A DNA stretch of 56,115 bases from Helicobacter sp. 12S02634-8 (GTDB lineage Bacteria > Campylobacterota > Campylobacteria > Campylobacterales > Helicobacteraceae). How positions within the stretch are numbered: position 1 is the first letter of the stretch; every line of letters begins with the position of its first letter. A model generated the notes under the pieces. It had not been told where the DNA came from and did not search any database. It worked only from the letters and a program-made list of their open reading frames with translations. Location: positions 1 through 56,115 of the forward strand of contig NZ_MLAP01000012.1 in NCBI RefSeq assembly GCF_002272865.1, in the 5' to 3' direction. Position numbers and translations under genes: made by a program. Below, piece after piece: positions 35,929-44,593 of this stretch.

Positions 35929-36672
35929 TTAGTGCTGAACAATGATACGATTGTTTCTTGGCTGTAAGGGTCTGTTGGTGGGTCCTCCCATTGTCTTTTG
36001 AAACTTTTCTATTTGGGCTTTTGAGATTTCTAATGGCTCTTGGAGCATGATCCAAGTGACGCCCTCATTGCAAGGAGGCGTAGTCAATGAACCACCAAAT
36101 TCAAAAAATCTCGGCTTATTGGGCATGAGCTTGTTTAAATCAATCTTTTTGACAGAAGAAGTCTTGTCTTTTTGGGGCATGATTTCCCAGATGGGAGCTA
36201 GGATTTTGTTTTCTTTGCCCGCTTGGAATTGTATCCCCACAACAAGGAGATAACCATCTGCATCTTGATGCACTAAATGCATTTCTAGGGGGTATTGTTT
36301 GCTATCTATGAGAAATTCGCTCGGAGAGTGGAAATGGAATTGCAATAAGCGATACTGATGTCCATTGAGTTCTATATAGCTGCCACTTTCTTCTTTGAAA
36401 TTTGCTTGGATCGTATGGCCATTGTTGATGACAGATTCGATACCATCATCATAATGGAACGCAATTTTTTTGGGATATTTGGCTTGGATATAGTGGGTAA
36501 TATCAATGGGTGTTTGGTTGTGCCCTGTTTGGCAAGTCGAGAATTCAGCAGCTATCTTGCCCCAATGCTCAGGAGAGTCTTTGCCCTCATAGCTCCAATG
36601 GAACTCTTCACTCAATGCAGCACTAGCAAGCAGACAACACAATAAAGAACATAATGCAGATTTTTTTATCAT
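35929..36672 (-). CDS. Periplasmic alpha-carbonic anhydrase
   Basis: A 247-residue zinc enzyme interconverting CO2 and bicarbonate. A Sec signal peptide (KKSALCSLLCCLLASAALS) is followed by FHWSYEGKDSPEHWGKI. Zinc ligands are in LLQFHFHSPSEF and PLEMHLVHQD, and the substrate pocket in GSLTTPPCNEGVTWIML. One Cys in STCQTGHNQTPID and one in PPCNEG can form the usual disulfide. In gastric Helicobacter such an enzyme buffers the periplasm during acid exposure along with urease; its presence hints at a gastric or acid-exposed niche. Promoter: -10 TATAAT on the minus strand at 36712-36717, under the palindrome upstream. Confidence 0.93.
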   Translation of the reverse strand: MIKKSALCSLLCCLLASAALSEEFHWSYEGKDSPEHWGKIAAEFSTCQTGHNQTPIDITHYIQAKYPKKIAFHYDDGIESVINNGHTIQANFKEESGSYIELNGHQYRLLQFHFHSPSEFLIDSKQYPLEMHLVHQDADGYLLVVGIQFQAGKENKILAPIWEIMPQKDKTSSVKKIDLNKLMPNKPRFFEFGGSLTTPPCNEGVTWIMLQEPLEISKAQIEKFQKTMGGPTNRPLQPRNNRIIVQH

Positions 36673-36730
36673 TGTAATTTCCTTTTTTGAAAGTTGTGAT
36701 AATGCACGACTATTATATATTTAATTTCTT

Positions 36731-36754
36731 ATTTGATAATAAATATTATCAAAT
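36731..36754. promoter_or_regulatory. Operator-like palindrome at the carbonic anhydrase promoter
   Basis: A perfect dyad: arms ATTTGATAAT and ATTATCAAAT with AAAT between. It begins 14 bases beyond the -10 (minus strand TATAAT at 36712-36717) and so covers the -35 position. TGATAAT/ATTATCA half-sites are those of Fur-family operators, but the spacing of four differs from the usual one. A nickel-, iron- or acid-responsive repressor could bind; which one is not shown. Confidence 0.5.
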
Positions 36755-36887
36755 GGTTATTATTATTGATATTTTTCCGTTAGCCCTTGCAGCCCTTGCG
36801 ACCCTCGTGCAGTCCCTATGCAGAGAAACAAAATGTTAATTTTCTCAAAAATCTCTGATTGTCTTTTAACTCTCAAGGGCATTGTTG

Positions 36888-36893
36888 TATAAT
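36888..36893 (+). promoter_or_regulatory. -10 element before the aminotransferase gene
   Basis: TATAAT in TTGTATAATATT, 34 bases before the ATG at 36927. Any translation start upstream of about 36900 is excluded if this is the promoter, which supports the chosen start, as does AGGAGAAATGTG. Confidence 0.6.
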
Positions 36894-36926
36894 ATTTGTT
36901 TATATTTTACAATTAGGAGAAATGTG

Positions 36927-38036
36927 ATGTTGCTCTTCACACCAGGACCTACGCCCGTCCCTGAAGCGATAAGAACGGCGATGGCAAGGCCGATAATCCA
37001 CCATAGAACCCCCGAGTTTGAGGCTTGTTTCCAGAGGGCTAGAGAGAGCTTAAAACAGATACTCAAACTGCCTGAAGTTCTCTTGCTTGCAAGCAGTGGG
37101 AGTGGGGCGATGGAGGCTTGTGTGCGGACATTTTGTGCCCAAAAGCTCTTGAGTGTCAATAGCGGGAAATTTGGCGAGAGATTTGGCAAAATCGCAAAAG
37201 CTTATCAAATCCCTCTCACAGAGATTGTCCACGAATGGGATACGCCCACTAACGCTCAAGAGATACTCCAAGCACTCCAAAAAGAGCCAGAGATCGATGC
37301 GGTGTGTATGCAAATTTGTGAATCATCTGGCGGACTGCGCCACCCTATCGAAGAGATTGCTGCTGCTATCAAAGGCTTCAATCCTCAGATTGTAGTGATT
37401 GTTGATGCTATCACAGCAATGGGCGTGGAAGATATTGATACGACCCATATTGACGCCCTTATTGGTGGCTCTCAAAAGGCCTTTATGCTCCCACCTGCAA
37501 TGAGTATCATCGCATTGAGCCCTTTGGCTGTGCGCTTAGCTGAGCAAAGAGATGTTGGATTTTATTTCAATCTCAAAACAGAGCTCAAAAACCAACAAGC
37601 CAATACCACAGCGTGGACAGCCCCTATCAGCCTTGTTATCGGGCTAGTGGCGTATTTTGAAGAGGTAGAGCGTTTAGGGGGTATCACAAAAATCTATGAA
37701 CAGACACAAAAAAGAGCCCTAGCAACGCAAAAAGCCCTCCAAGGTATCGGTCTTAAAATCTATCCCAAAGCCCCTGCTTTAGCGATGACTACGATTTTTG
37801 ATGTTGATAATGCTGCTGCAATTATGAAGCTTTTGAAAAAAGATTTTGGGCTCACTCTTGCAGGGGGACAAGACAGACTCAAAACTTCTATTTTTCGTAT
37901 CAACCATATGGGGATTATCCCTGTTTATGAGGCTCTATGGGTTGTCAATGCGATTGAAATGGCACTCGATAGACTGCGTATAAGGAGCTTTGATGGCAGT
38001 GCTAATCGAATATTTTTGCAAGCTTATTATGGCTAG
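36927..38036 (+). CDS. Class V PLP aminotransferase (serine-pyruvate / alanine-glyoxylate type)
   Basis: A 369-residue enzyme. The N-terminus LLFTPGPTPVPEAIRTAM is the family signature, then LLLASSGSGAMEACVR (PLP phosphate contact), ESSGGLRHPIEEIA, DAITAMGVE and the lysine in ALIGGSQKAFMLPPAM that binds PLP. HP0736 has the same neighbours. It probably moves amino groups among serine, alanine, glyoxylate or a related acid; the exact substrates are not told by sequence. It lies eight bases before gpt, which implies cotranscription. Confidence 0.85.
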   Translation: MLLFTPGPTPVPEAIRTAMARPIIHHRTPEFEACFQRARESLKQILKLPEVLLLASSGSGAMEACVRTFCAQKLLSVNSGKFGERFGKIAKAYQIPLTEIVHEWDTPTNAQEILQALQKEPEIDAVCMQICESSGGLRHPIEEIAAAIKGFNPQIVVIVDAITAMGVEDIDTTHIDALIGGSQKAFMLPPAMSIIALSPLAVRLAEQRDVGFYFNLKTELKNQQANTTAWTAPISLVIGLVAYFEEVERLGGITKIYEQTQKRALATQKALQGIGLKIYPKAPALAMTTIFDVDNAAAIMKLLKKDFGLTLAGGQDRLKTSIFRINHMGIIPVYEALWVVNAIEMALDRLRIRSFDGSANRIFLQAYYG

Positions 38037-38044
38037 GAGTGTAG

Positions 38045-38503
38045 ATGTATTATTCTTATGATGATTTTTTGAACGATTTGAAAACCTTGCACAAACAAGT
38101 TGGAGAGAGAGTGGGCGTGCCCGATGCGATTGTATGTATCGCTCGAGGGGGAATGACAATGAGCCATATGCTTGCTTTGGCTTGGAATCTGCGCTCTGTA
38201 TATACACTCAATGCGATCTCTTATAGCGATGCGAATGTTCAGAGTTCTTTGATTATCGAAAATATGCCCCAAATCAAATACGAGCACCAACGCATTTTGG
38301 TTGTTGATGAAATCGTAGATAGTGGCAAGAGCTTAGAAACGATCATGCATAAATTGCGGGGCAGTTATCCTGAGAAGATGTTTTATTCTGCTGTGATTTT
38401 CCAAAAATCGAGTGCAAAAGTGCGGGCAGATTTTTATCTCAAGTCTGTTGTGGAGTGGATTGACTTTTTTTGGGAAGTGGATATGCTGGAGAAAAAATCT
38501 TGA
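38045..38503 (+). CDS. gpt: Xanthine-guanine-type phosphoribosyltransferase
   Basis: A 152-residue purine salvage enzyme. The PRPP-binding motif ILVVDEIVDSGKSLETI is near residue 92, the early strand AIVCIARGGMTMSHMLA gives the pyrophosphate loop, and the C-terminal VEWIDFFWEVD matches HP0735-type proteins that use a Trp/Phe-lined base pocket. It converts xanthine or guanine to the nucleotide. The TGA overlaps the TTG start of rimO. Confidence 0.85.
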   Translation: MYYSYDDFLNDLKTLHKQVGERVGVPDAIVCIARGGMTMSHMLALAWNLRSVYTLNAISYSDANVQSSLIIENMPQIKYEHQRILVVDEIVDSGKSLETIMHKLRGSYPEKMFYSAVIFQKSSAKVRADFYLKSVVEWIDFFWEVDMLEKKS

Positions 38504-39825
38504 ATAAAAAACTCCATCTGATTTCATTGGGCTGCACTAAAAATCTTGTAGATTCTGAAGTGATGTTAGGTAGGCTTAGGGATTATGAGATGACAGATAA
38601 TCCTAGCTTGGCTGATGTGATTATCATCAATACTTGTGGGTTTATCCAATCAGCTAAAGAAGAGAGTATTCAGACAATTTTAAATGCTTCACAGAGTCGA
38701 AAAAAAGGGGCTTTGCTTGTGGCGAGTGGGTGCTTGAGTCAGAGATATAAAGACGAGCTCCAAAATCTGATTCCAGAGATTGATATCATCACAGGCGTGG
38801 GGGATTATAACAAAATCGATTCAATGCTAGCACTCAAAAATAGCCAGCTCTCCCCACAAGTGTATCTGGCTAGCGAAAAAGACAAACGCGTGATTACAGG
38901 CTCAAAAATCCACGCTTATATCAAAATCTCTGAGGGCTGCAATCAAAATTGCAGTTTTTGCGCGATTCCAAGCTTTAAGGGCAGGCTGCAGAGTCGGGGG
39001 ATTGCATCGATTTTGCAAGAAGTGCAAGACCTATGCGCGCAAGGCTATTCTGATTTTACATTTATTGCACAAGATTCGAGCTCGTATTTGTTTGATACCA
39101 AGCAAAAAGATGGTCTCATTTGCTTGATCGATGCCATTGAGAAGCAAAATCTTGCTAAAACAGCTAGAATTTTATATCTCTATCCCTCTAGCACGACTTT
39201 GGAGCTCATCAAAAGAATTGCTGATTCAAAGATTTTTCAAAATTACTTTGATATGCCTATCCAGCATATCAGTGATACAATGCTCCAAAAAATGCGTCGG
39301 GGCACGAATAAAGCCCGACACATCGAGCTTTTAGAAGCAATGCGTAAGGTGGAGGGGAGCTTTGTGCGTAGCACTTTAATCGTTGGCCACCCCCAAGAGA
39401 GCCAAGAGGAGTTTGAGGAGCTTTGTGCGTTTTTGAGAGAATTTTGCTTTGATCGGCTCAATGTCTTTGCGTTTTCTTCAGAGGAGGGCACACTAGCGCA
39501 TAAAATGGCAGAAAAAATCCCCACTAAAATCATCAACAAACGCATCAATGCTATCAATCAAATCATTTTATCCCAGCAAAAAAGCCTCTATACACAAATG
39601 CTCACAAAGACCTATCCGATTATCTTAGAGGGCAAGAGTGGAGTCAGTGAATATTTTTATAGTGCCAGAGATATTAGATGGGCACCTGAAGTCGATGGAG
39701 AGATATTGATTAATGATAGCGATTTAGATGATTTGCGTTTGGAGAGTGGGTATTATGAAGCGAGGATTTCTGAAGTCAAAGACAAGCTTTTGTTTGCAAA
39801 GGTAACCCAAAAGCTCCAATGCTAA
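38500..39825 (+). CDS. rimO: Ribosomal protein S12 methylthiotransferase RimO
   Basis: A 441-residue radical SAM enzyme that adds a methylthio group to Asp of ribosomal protein S12. The TTG at 38500 overlaps gpt's stop with GGAG eight bases upstream, and matches the expected start just before LHLISLGCTKNLVDSEVM. The N-terminal cluster uses Cys in SLGC, NTCGF and ASGCLS; the radical SAM cluster is CNQNCSFC near residue 147. A TRAM domain with WAPEVDGEILIND ends the protein. The order gpt-rimO matches HP0735-HP0734. Confidence 0.93.
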   Translation: MNKKLHLISLGCTKNLVDSEVMLGRLRDYEMTDNPSLADVIIINTCGFIQSAKEESIQTILNASQSRKKGALLVASGCLSQRYKDELQNLIPEIDIITGVGDYNKIDSMLALKNSQLSPQVYLASEKDKRVITGSKIHAYIKISEGCNQNCSFCAIPSFKGRLQSRGIASILQEVQDLCAQGYSDFTFIAQDSSSYLFDTKQKDGLICLIDAIEKQNLAKTARILYLYPSSTTLELIKRIADSKIFQNYFDMPIQHISDTMLQKMRRGTNKARHIELLEAMRKVEGSFVRSTLIVGHPQESQEEFEELCAFLREFCFDRLNVFAFSSEEGTLAHKMAEKIPTKIINKRINAINQIILSQQKSLYTQMLTKTYPIILEGKSGVSEYFYSARDIRWAPEVDGEILINDSDLDDLRLESGYYEARISEVKDKLLFAKVTQKLQC

Positions 39826-40844
39826 CTCTTGAATTTACCAAGAACCTAGAGGGCAGAAAAAATCTTTTGGGCTTCTCAGGTGGCGTGGATTCAGTCGGCT
39901 TGTTTCATGCTTTGCGTGCTAGAGGGATTGGATTTGATATAGCCATTGTTGATTATGGTGTGCGAATGAGCGCAAAAGATGAGGTGGCGTATGCTCAAGC
40001 GCTAGCAGATGAGCACAAAAAACAATGCTTTATCTATCACGCCCCTAAGATATTGAAGAATTTTGAAGCCAAAGCTAGAGCAATCCGTTATGGGTTTTTT
40101 GAAGAAATTATTGCCTCAAAAGGGTATGCAAACCTTATCTTAGCCCACCATCTCAATGACCGCTTTGAGTGGTTGTTGATGCAGCTCTCTAAGGGCAGCT
40201 CTTTGGGCACTCTTTTGGGCTTTGATGGTATCGAGGATAGAAGGGGCTATCAAATTATCCGTCCACTGATTAATGTCCCTAAAAGCCTGATTTATGAATA
40301 TTGCAATGCTTATGAATTCTATGAAGACACCACGAATACAGACACAAGCTACAAACGCAATGCTTTCCGCCAAAAATATGCTAATGAGTTCATCAAAGAA
40401 TACAGCGCAGGGGTGAGGAGATCTTTTCAGTATTTGAGCGAGGAAAAATCTCTCCTCTATCCCAAGACAGCTCTTATGCAGCTAGGTTCTATCTATTATT
40501 TTGCTCACAATGGCGATAATAACGATACTCTTAGCCTCTATCGCGTGGATAAAATACTCAAACAAATGGGCTATGTGCTCTCTGCTCCCCAACGCCAAGA
40601 GATACTCAAAAGTCGCTTTTCTTTAGAAATTGCGCAACAATATACCATCACAAAGGGAAAAAAACATATTTTTATCGCCCGCAATTGCAAGCACCTCTCC
40701 CTTTGCTTACCCAAACGATTTAAAAATATCGCACGCAGCTTGTATCTTCCCCCTAAAATACGACCTTTTGTCTATGGAGTTTTGCTTGAAATGGGACTAG
40801 GGATTGATGCGATGGCAGAGTATCTGCGTGCCAAAGATTTGTAA
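39819..40844 (+). CDS. tilS: tRNA(Ile)-lysidine synthase
   Basis: A 341-residue N-type ATP pyrophosphatase. The P-loop SGGVDSVGLFHAL is near residue 20 and LAHHLNDRFEWLLMQLSKGSSL near residue 110 completes the PP-loop fold. It changes C34 of the CAU-anticodon isoleucine tRNA to lysidine. The C-terminal domain is short, as in other Helicobacter. It overlaps rimO by seven bases. It is HP0728-like. Confidence 0.9.
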   Translation: MLTLEFTKNLEGRKNLLGFSGGVDSVGLFHALRARGIGFDIAIVDYGVRMSAKDEVAYAQALADEHKKQCFIYHAPKILKNFEAKARAIRYGFFEEIIASKGYANLILAHHLNDRFEWLLMQLSKGSSLGTLLGFDGIEDRRGYQIIRPLINVPKSLIYEYCNAYEFYEDTTNTDTSYKRNAFRQKYANEFIKEYSAGVRRSFQYLSEEKSLLYPKTALMQLGSIYYFAHNGDNNDTLSLYRVDKILKQMGYVLSAPQRQEILKSRFSLEIAQQYTITKGKKHIFIARNCKHLSLCLPKRFKNIARSLYLPPKIRPFVYGVLLEMGLGIDAMAEYLRAKDL

Positions 40845-40976
40845 AATATCAATAAATTGTTAATATTTGACTATTTTTGTCCACATAAAGCTGATTTTTT
40901 AAGTTATAAATCAAGGAAAAAGGCTAAAATTAGTAGGTTGCTTCTGGACTAAGAAGAATACCAAAAAGGAGATAAA

Positions 40977-42443
40977 ATGCGTGATGGTGCTGTTTTGGAG
41001 TATGATTATTCCATCGCTAAATTGTTTTTATATGCAACGATGGCATTTGGATTTATAGGAATGTTGATTGGTGTTGTGTTGGCATTCCAGCTAGCGTTTC
41101 CTGATTTGAACTATATCGCTGGAGAATACAGCATATTTGGGCGACTCAGACCTTTGCATACCAATGGTGTCATTTATGGCTTCACATTGGGTGGAATCTG
41201 GGCAGGGTGGTATTATATCGGTCAGAGAGTCTTGAAGATTACCTACCACCAACACCCATTTTTAAAGCTTGTGGGCTATTTGCACTTTTGGATTTATATC
41301 GTTGTGCTGATCCTTGGGGTCATCAGTCTTTTTGCAGGGCTCACACAATCTAAAGAATATGCTGAATTGATCTGGCCCTTAGATATTTTAGTTGTCATTA
41401 TCTGGGTGCTTTGGGGGGTCAGTATGTTTGGGAGTATGGGTGTGCGGCGAGAAAAGACCATTTATATTTCTTTGTGGTATTTTATTGCGACCTTTACAGG
41501 CATTGCTGTGTTGTATATATTCAACAACCTCTCTATCCCCACGCATTTAGTTTCTGGTGTGGGCAGTATTTGGCACTCTATCTCAATGTTTGCAGGGAGC
41601 AATGATGCGATGATCCAATGGTGGTGGGGGCATAACGCTGTTGCGTTTGTATTCACTTCTGGTGTGATCGCGACACTTTATTATTTCTTGCCCAAAGAAT
41701 CAGGCCAACCCCTCTTTTCATACAAACTCACTTTGTTTTCTTTCTGGAGCTTGATGTTTGTGTATATTTGGGCAGGAGGGCACCATGTGATTTATTCGAC
41801 CGTGCCTGATTGGGTGCAGACGCTAGGATCGGTGTTTTCTGTTGTTTTGATTTTGCCCTCTTGGGGGACAGCTATCAATATGCTGCTTACAATGCGTGGG
41901 CAGTGGCACCAGCTCAAAGAATCCCCTTTGATTAAATTCTTAGTTTTGGCCTCGACTTTTTATATGCTCGCTACTTTGGAAGGACCAATCCAAGCAATCA
42001 AATCTGTCAATGCCTTAGCACACTTCACAGATTGGATCATCGGGCATGTCCATGATGGCACACTTGGTTGGGTGGGCTTTACGATTATTGCAGGCTGCTA
42101 TCATATGGTTCCGCGTATGTATAAGCGAGAGATTTATTCTCGCAAGATCATGGATATCCAATTTTGGATCATGACCATTGGTATTGTGCTTTATTTTTCT
42201 AGTATGTGGATATCAGGTATCACACAAGGTATGATGTGGCGAGATGTTGATCAATATGGAAATCTCACTTATCAGTTCATCGATACTGTGCGGGTGCTAT
42301 TCCCTTATTATGTGATTCGAGGGATTGGAGGGCTGATGTATTTTATCGGCTTTGTGCTGTTTATCTATAATGTCGTGATGACCATCACTGCAGCAAAAGA
42401 GCTAGAGCGTGAGCCAAACTATGCCACGCCTATGGCTGCTTGA
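40977..42443 (+). CDS. ccoN: cbb3-type cytochrome c oxidase subunit I
   Basis: A 488-residue, twelve-helix catalytic subunit of the high-affinity terminal oxidase used in microaerobic respiration. Heme and CuB ligands are visible in RLRPLHTNGVIYGF, WWWGHNAVAFVFT, AGGHHVIYSTVPDW and HFTDWIIGHVHDGTLGW. AAAAAGGAGATAAA precedes the ATG. The 132-base upstream region is A/T rich and contains TTATAAAT and TAAAAT boxes that could be -10 elements. It is the first gene of the cco operon. Confidence 0.97.
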   Translation: MRDGAVLEYDYSIAKLFLYATMAFGFIGMLIGVVLAFQLAFPDLNYIAGEYSIFGRLRPLHTNGVIYGFTLGGIWAGWYYIGQRVLKITYHQHPFLKLVGYLHFWIYIVVLILGVISLFAGLTQSKEYAELIWPLDILVVIIWVLWGVSMFGSMGVRREKTIYISLWYFIATFTGIAVLYIFNNLSIPTHLVSGVGSIWHSISMFAGSNDAMIQWWWGHNAVAFVFTSGVIATLYYFLPKESGQPLFSYKLTLFSFWSLMFVYIWAGGHHVIYSTVPDWVQTLGSVFSVVLILPSWGTAINMLLTMRGQWHQLKESPLIKFLVLASTFYMLATLEGPIQAIKSVNALAHFTDWIIGHVHDGTLGWVGFTIIAGCYHMVPRMYKREIYSRKIMDIQFWIMTIGIVLYFSSMWISGITQGMMWRDVDQYGNLTYQFIDTVRVLFPYYVIRGIGGLMYFIGFVLFIYNVVMTITAAKELEREPNYATPMAA

Positions 42444-42457
42444 TAAGGGGGTAATGT

Positions 42458-43141
42458 ATGTTTAGTTGGCTAGAAAAAAATCCTTTCTTTTTTACCGTGG
42501 CGTTTTTGTTTGTCTTCTCGATTGCAGGGCTTGTGCAGATTGTGCCTGATTTTATGAAATCTTCCAGACCCATTGAGGGGCTAAGACCTTATACGGTGCT
42601 AGAAACTGCAGGGCGACAGATCTATATCAGTGAGGGTTGCTATAACTGCCACTCCCAGCTTATCCGACCTTTTCAGGCTGAAACAGATCGCTATGGGGCT
42701 TATAGTATGAGTGGTGAGTATGCTTATGATAGACCTTTTTTATGGGGGTCTAAGCGCACAGGACCTGATTTGCATAGGGTGGGCGATAGCCGCACGACAG
42801 ATTGGCACGAAAACCATATGTGGGAGCCTACAAGCGTAGTGCCTGATTCAATCATGCCTGCTTACCATCATTTGTTTAAAAAAGATACTGACTTTGATAC
42901 AGCTTATGCTGAAGCCTATACACAAAAGGTAGTCTTTGGTGTGCCTTATGATACGCAAGATGGTGTGCCTTTAGGGGATATTCAAGAGGCCAAAAAAGCC
43001 TATATGCAAGAAGCAGGCGAGATTGTCAATAATATGAAAAACCAAAAGATCAAAGATGCATACCAAAAAGGTGAAGTCAAAGAAATTGTTGCTTTGATTG
43101 CTTATCTCAATAGTTTGGGTCAGTCCAGAATGGCTAAATAG
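42458..43141 (+). CDS. ccoO: cbb3-type oxidase monoheme subunit II
   Basis: A 227-residue membrane-anchored cytochrome c. One N-terminal helix (FFFTVAFLFVFSIAGLVQIVP) is followed by the heme site EGCYNCHSQLIRP near residue 60 and GPDLHRVG; SIMPAYHHLF supplies the axial Met. It passes electrons from CcoP to CcoN. It lies 14 bases after ccoN. Confidence 0.96.
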   Translation: MFSWLEKNPFFFTVAFLFVFSIAGLVQIVPDFMKSSRPIEGLRPYTVLETAGRQIYISEGCYNCHSQLIRPFQAETDRYGAYSMSGEYAYDRPFLWGSKRTGPDLHRVGDSRTTDWHENHMWEPTSVVPDSIMPAYHHLFKKDTDFDTAYAEAYTQKVVFGVPYDTQDGVPLGDIQEAKKAYMQEAGEIVNNMKNQKIKDAYQKGEVKEIVALIAYLNSLGQSRMAK

Positions 43142-43168
43142 GGGTGCAACGATGAGTAGGAGCAAAAG

Positions 43169-43369
43169 ATGAATTTAGAAGTGATCCGAGCAGTCGCCTA
43201 TACCGTTGTCACGATTTTGCTAGCGATATTTTTGTATGCATATATCATCAGACTATATGTCAAGCAAAAAAAGGGCATTACAGATTATGAAAAATATGCA
43301 AATTTGGCCTTGAAAGATAACTTGGAAGATGAGCTTATCGAACCCAGAGAAAGCAAATCAAGCAAATAA
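43169..43369 (+). CDS. ccoQ: cbb3-type oxidase small subunit CcoQ
   Basis: A 66-residue single-helix protein. AYTVVTILLAIFLYAYIIRLY is the membrane segment, followed by a charged tail with KGITDYEKYANLALKDN, the FixQ/CcoQ pattern. It stabilises the oxidase complex. The GGAGCAAAAG site lies before ATG; it sits between ccoO and ccoP as in other Helicobacter. Confidence 0.9.
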   Translation: MNLEVIRAVAYTVVTILLAIFLYAYIIRLYVKQKKGITDYEKYANLALKDNLEDELIEPRESKSSK

Positions 43370-43380
43370 AAGGAGAAAAT

Positions 43381-44256
43381 ATGGGATGGTTGAGTGATAA
43401 TATAAACCTTATTGGCTTACTCGCTGCAATCGGTATCTTGGCTTTGACAATAATCACAGCAGGGGCTTTGATTAAAAAAATGCGTGAGGCAAAGCCCAGC
43501 GGAGATCTCACAGATCATAATTGGGATGGTATTTCTGAATTCAACAACAATATCCCTGTTGGTTGGGTGCTTACCTTTATGGTTTTGGTTGTGTGGTTGT
43601 TTTGGTATGTCTTTTTTGCGTATCCATTGGACGCGTATTCTCAAATCGGTGAATACAATCAAGAAGTCCAAACTCACAATGAAAAATTTGAGCAAAAATG
43701 GGCAAATTTGAGCCACGAAGATATGGTCAATATGGGGCAGGGTATCTTTTTGGTGCAATGCTCGCAATGCCATGGGATCACTGCTGAGGGAATGCACGGG
43801 AAGGCACAGAATCTGACTCGATGGGGCAAGGAAGAGGGGATTATAGACACTATCGAGCACGGAAGCGTGGGGCTGGGCTATGATGGTGGTGAAATGCCTG
43901 TTTTGGGCTTGAGTAAAGAAGACGCAAAAGCTGTAGCATCTTATATTATGGCTGATATTTCTGAAGTCAAGCATACCCAATACCCTGATGAAGTCCAAAA
44001 GGGCAAAGCAGTCTATGACACTGCTGGGTGTGCTGGGTGCCACGGACCAGATGGCAAGGGTATGCCAGGTATGGATAATTTTGCCCCTGATTTGAGTAAA
44101 TATGGCACAGAAGATTTTCTCAAAAGAGTGCTCGCACACGGCAAAAAAGGTCTTATTGGTCAAATGCCATCTTTTGCTTATAGGAATTTTAATGATGTCC
44201 AAATCAAAGCACTCGCAGAATATATCAATTCTTTGATGCCTTTGGGCGAAGAATAA
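43381..44256 (+). CDS. ccoP: cbb3-type oxidase diheme subunit III
   Basis: A 291-residue protein with two N-terminal membrane helices and two cytochrome c domains: CSQCHGITAEGMHG near residue 123 and CAGCHGPDGKGMPG near residue 217. Met ligands are in GEMPVLG and GQMPSF. It receives electrons from the cytochrome c pool. AAAAGGAGAAAAT precedes the ATG. Confidence 0.96.
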   Translation: MGWLSDNINLIGLLAAIGILALTIITAGALIKKMREAKPSGDLTDHNWDGISEFNNNIPVGWVLTFMVLVVWLFWYVFFAYPLDAYSQIGEYNQEVQTHNEKFEQKWANLSHEDMVNMGQGIFLVQCSQCHGITAEGMHGKAQNLTRWGKEEGIIDTIEHGSVGLGYDGGEMPVLGLSKEDAKAVASYIMADISEVKHTQYPDEVQKGKAVYDTAGCAGCHGPDGKGMPGMDNFAPDLSKYGTEDFLKRVLAHGKKGLIGQMPSFAYRNFNDVQIKALAEYINSLMPLGEE

Positions 44257-44266
44257 GGAGAAAGTT

Positions 44267-44473
44267 ATGAACGGATTATTTGGAATCAATGGTTTGGTGG
44301 GCTATGTGATTGCTGTTGTTTTGGTCGTGGGGATTGCTGTGTTTTTTAGCGTAGTGGCTATTGGTGTGCAAAAAACTCAAGCAACCCATTACTACAAGCT
44401 CCAAGACCAAAGCGCTATCCAGATGAAAAATACCAAAAATGACAAGCATTATGAATTGGTGCAAACAAAATAA
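44267..44473 (+). CDS. DUF4006 family small membrane protein
   Basis: A 68-residue protein with GLFGINGLVGYVIAVVLVVGIAVFF, one helix, and a polar tail. DUF4006 members follow ccoP in Epsilonproteobacteria and are thought to belong with the oxidase; HP0148 is the equivalent by position. AAGGAGAAAGTT precedes ATG. Confidence 0.75.
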   Translation: MNGLFGINGLVGYVIAVVLVVGIAVFFSVVAIGVQKTQATHYYKLQDQSAIQMKNTKNDKHYELVQTK

Positions 44474-44484
44474 AAGGAGAAACA

Positions 44485-44592
44485 ATGCGACTTACCCCTC
44501 TTGAAAAGATTTTGACAATTTTTATTGTTGCAATGATTGTTATGGCGATCGTTATCCCTTTTATCCCTAACCTCTTTTTGTTTATGGTTTGA
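44485..44592 (+). CDS. 35-residue single-helix protein in the cco operon
   Basis: AAAAGGAGAAACA precedes an ATG, giving a 35-residue peptide: MRLTPLEKILTIF, then a hydrophobic helix of about 20 residues (VAMIVMAIVIPFIP). The perfect ribosome binding site and the position between two oxidase-linked genes argue that it is translated. It ends one base before the next ATG. It may be a tiny oxidase subunit; function unknown. Confidence 0.65.
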   Translation: MRLTPLEKILTIFIVAMIVMAIVIPFIPNLFLFMV

Positions 44593-44593
44593 G

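Noticed and set aside
43417-44289. Long minus-strand open frame opposite ccoP
   Set aside because: It mirrors a well-supported diheme cytochrome gene, has no family features, and lies antisense over the whole of ccoP; a codon-bias shadow.
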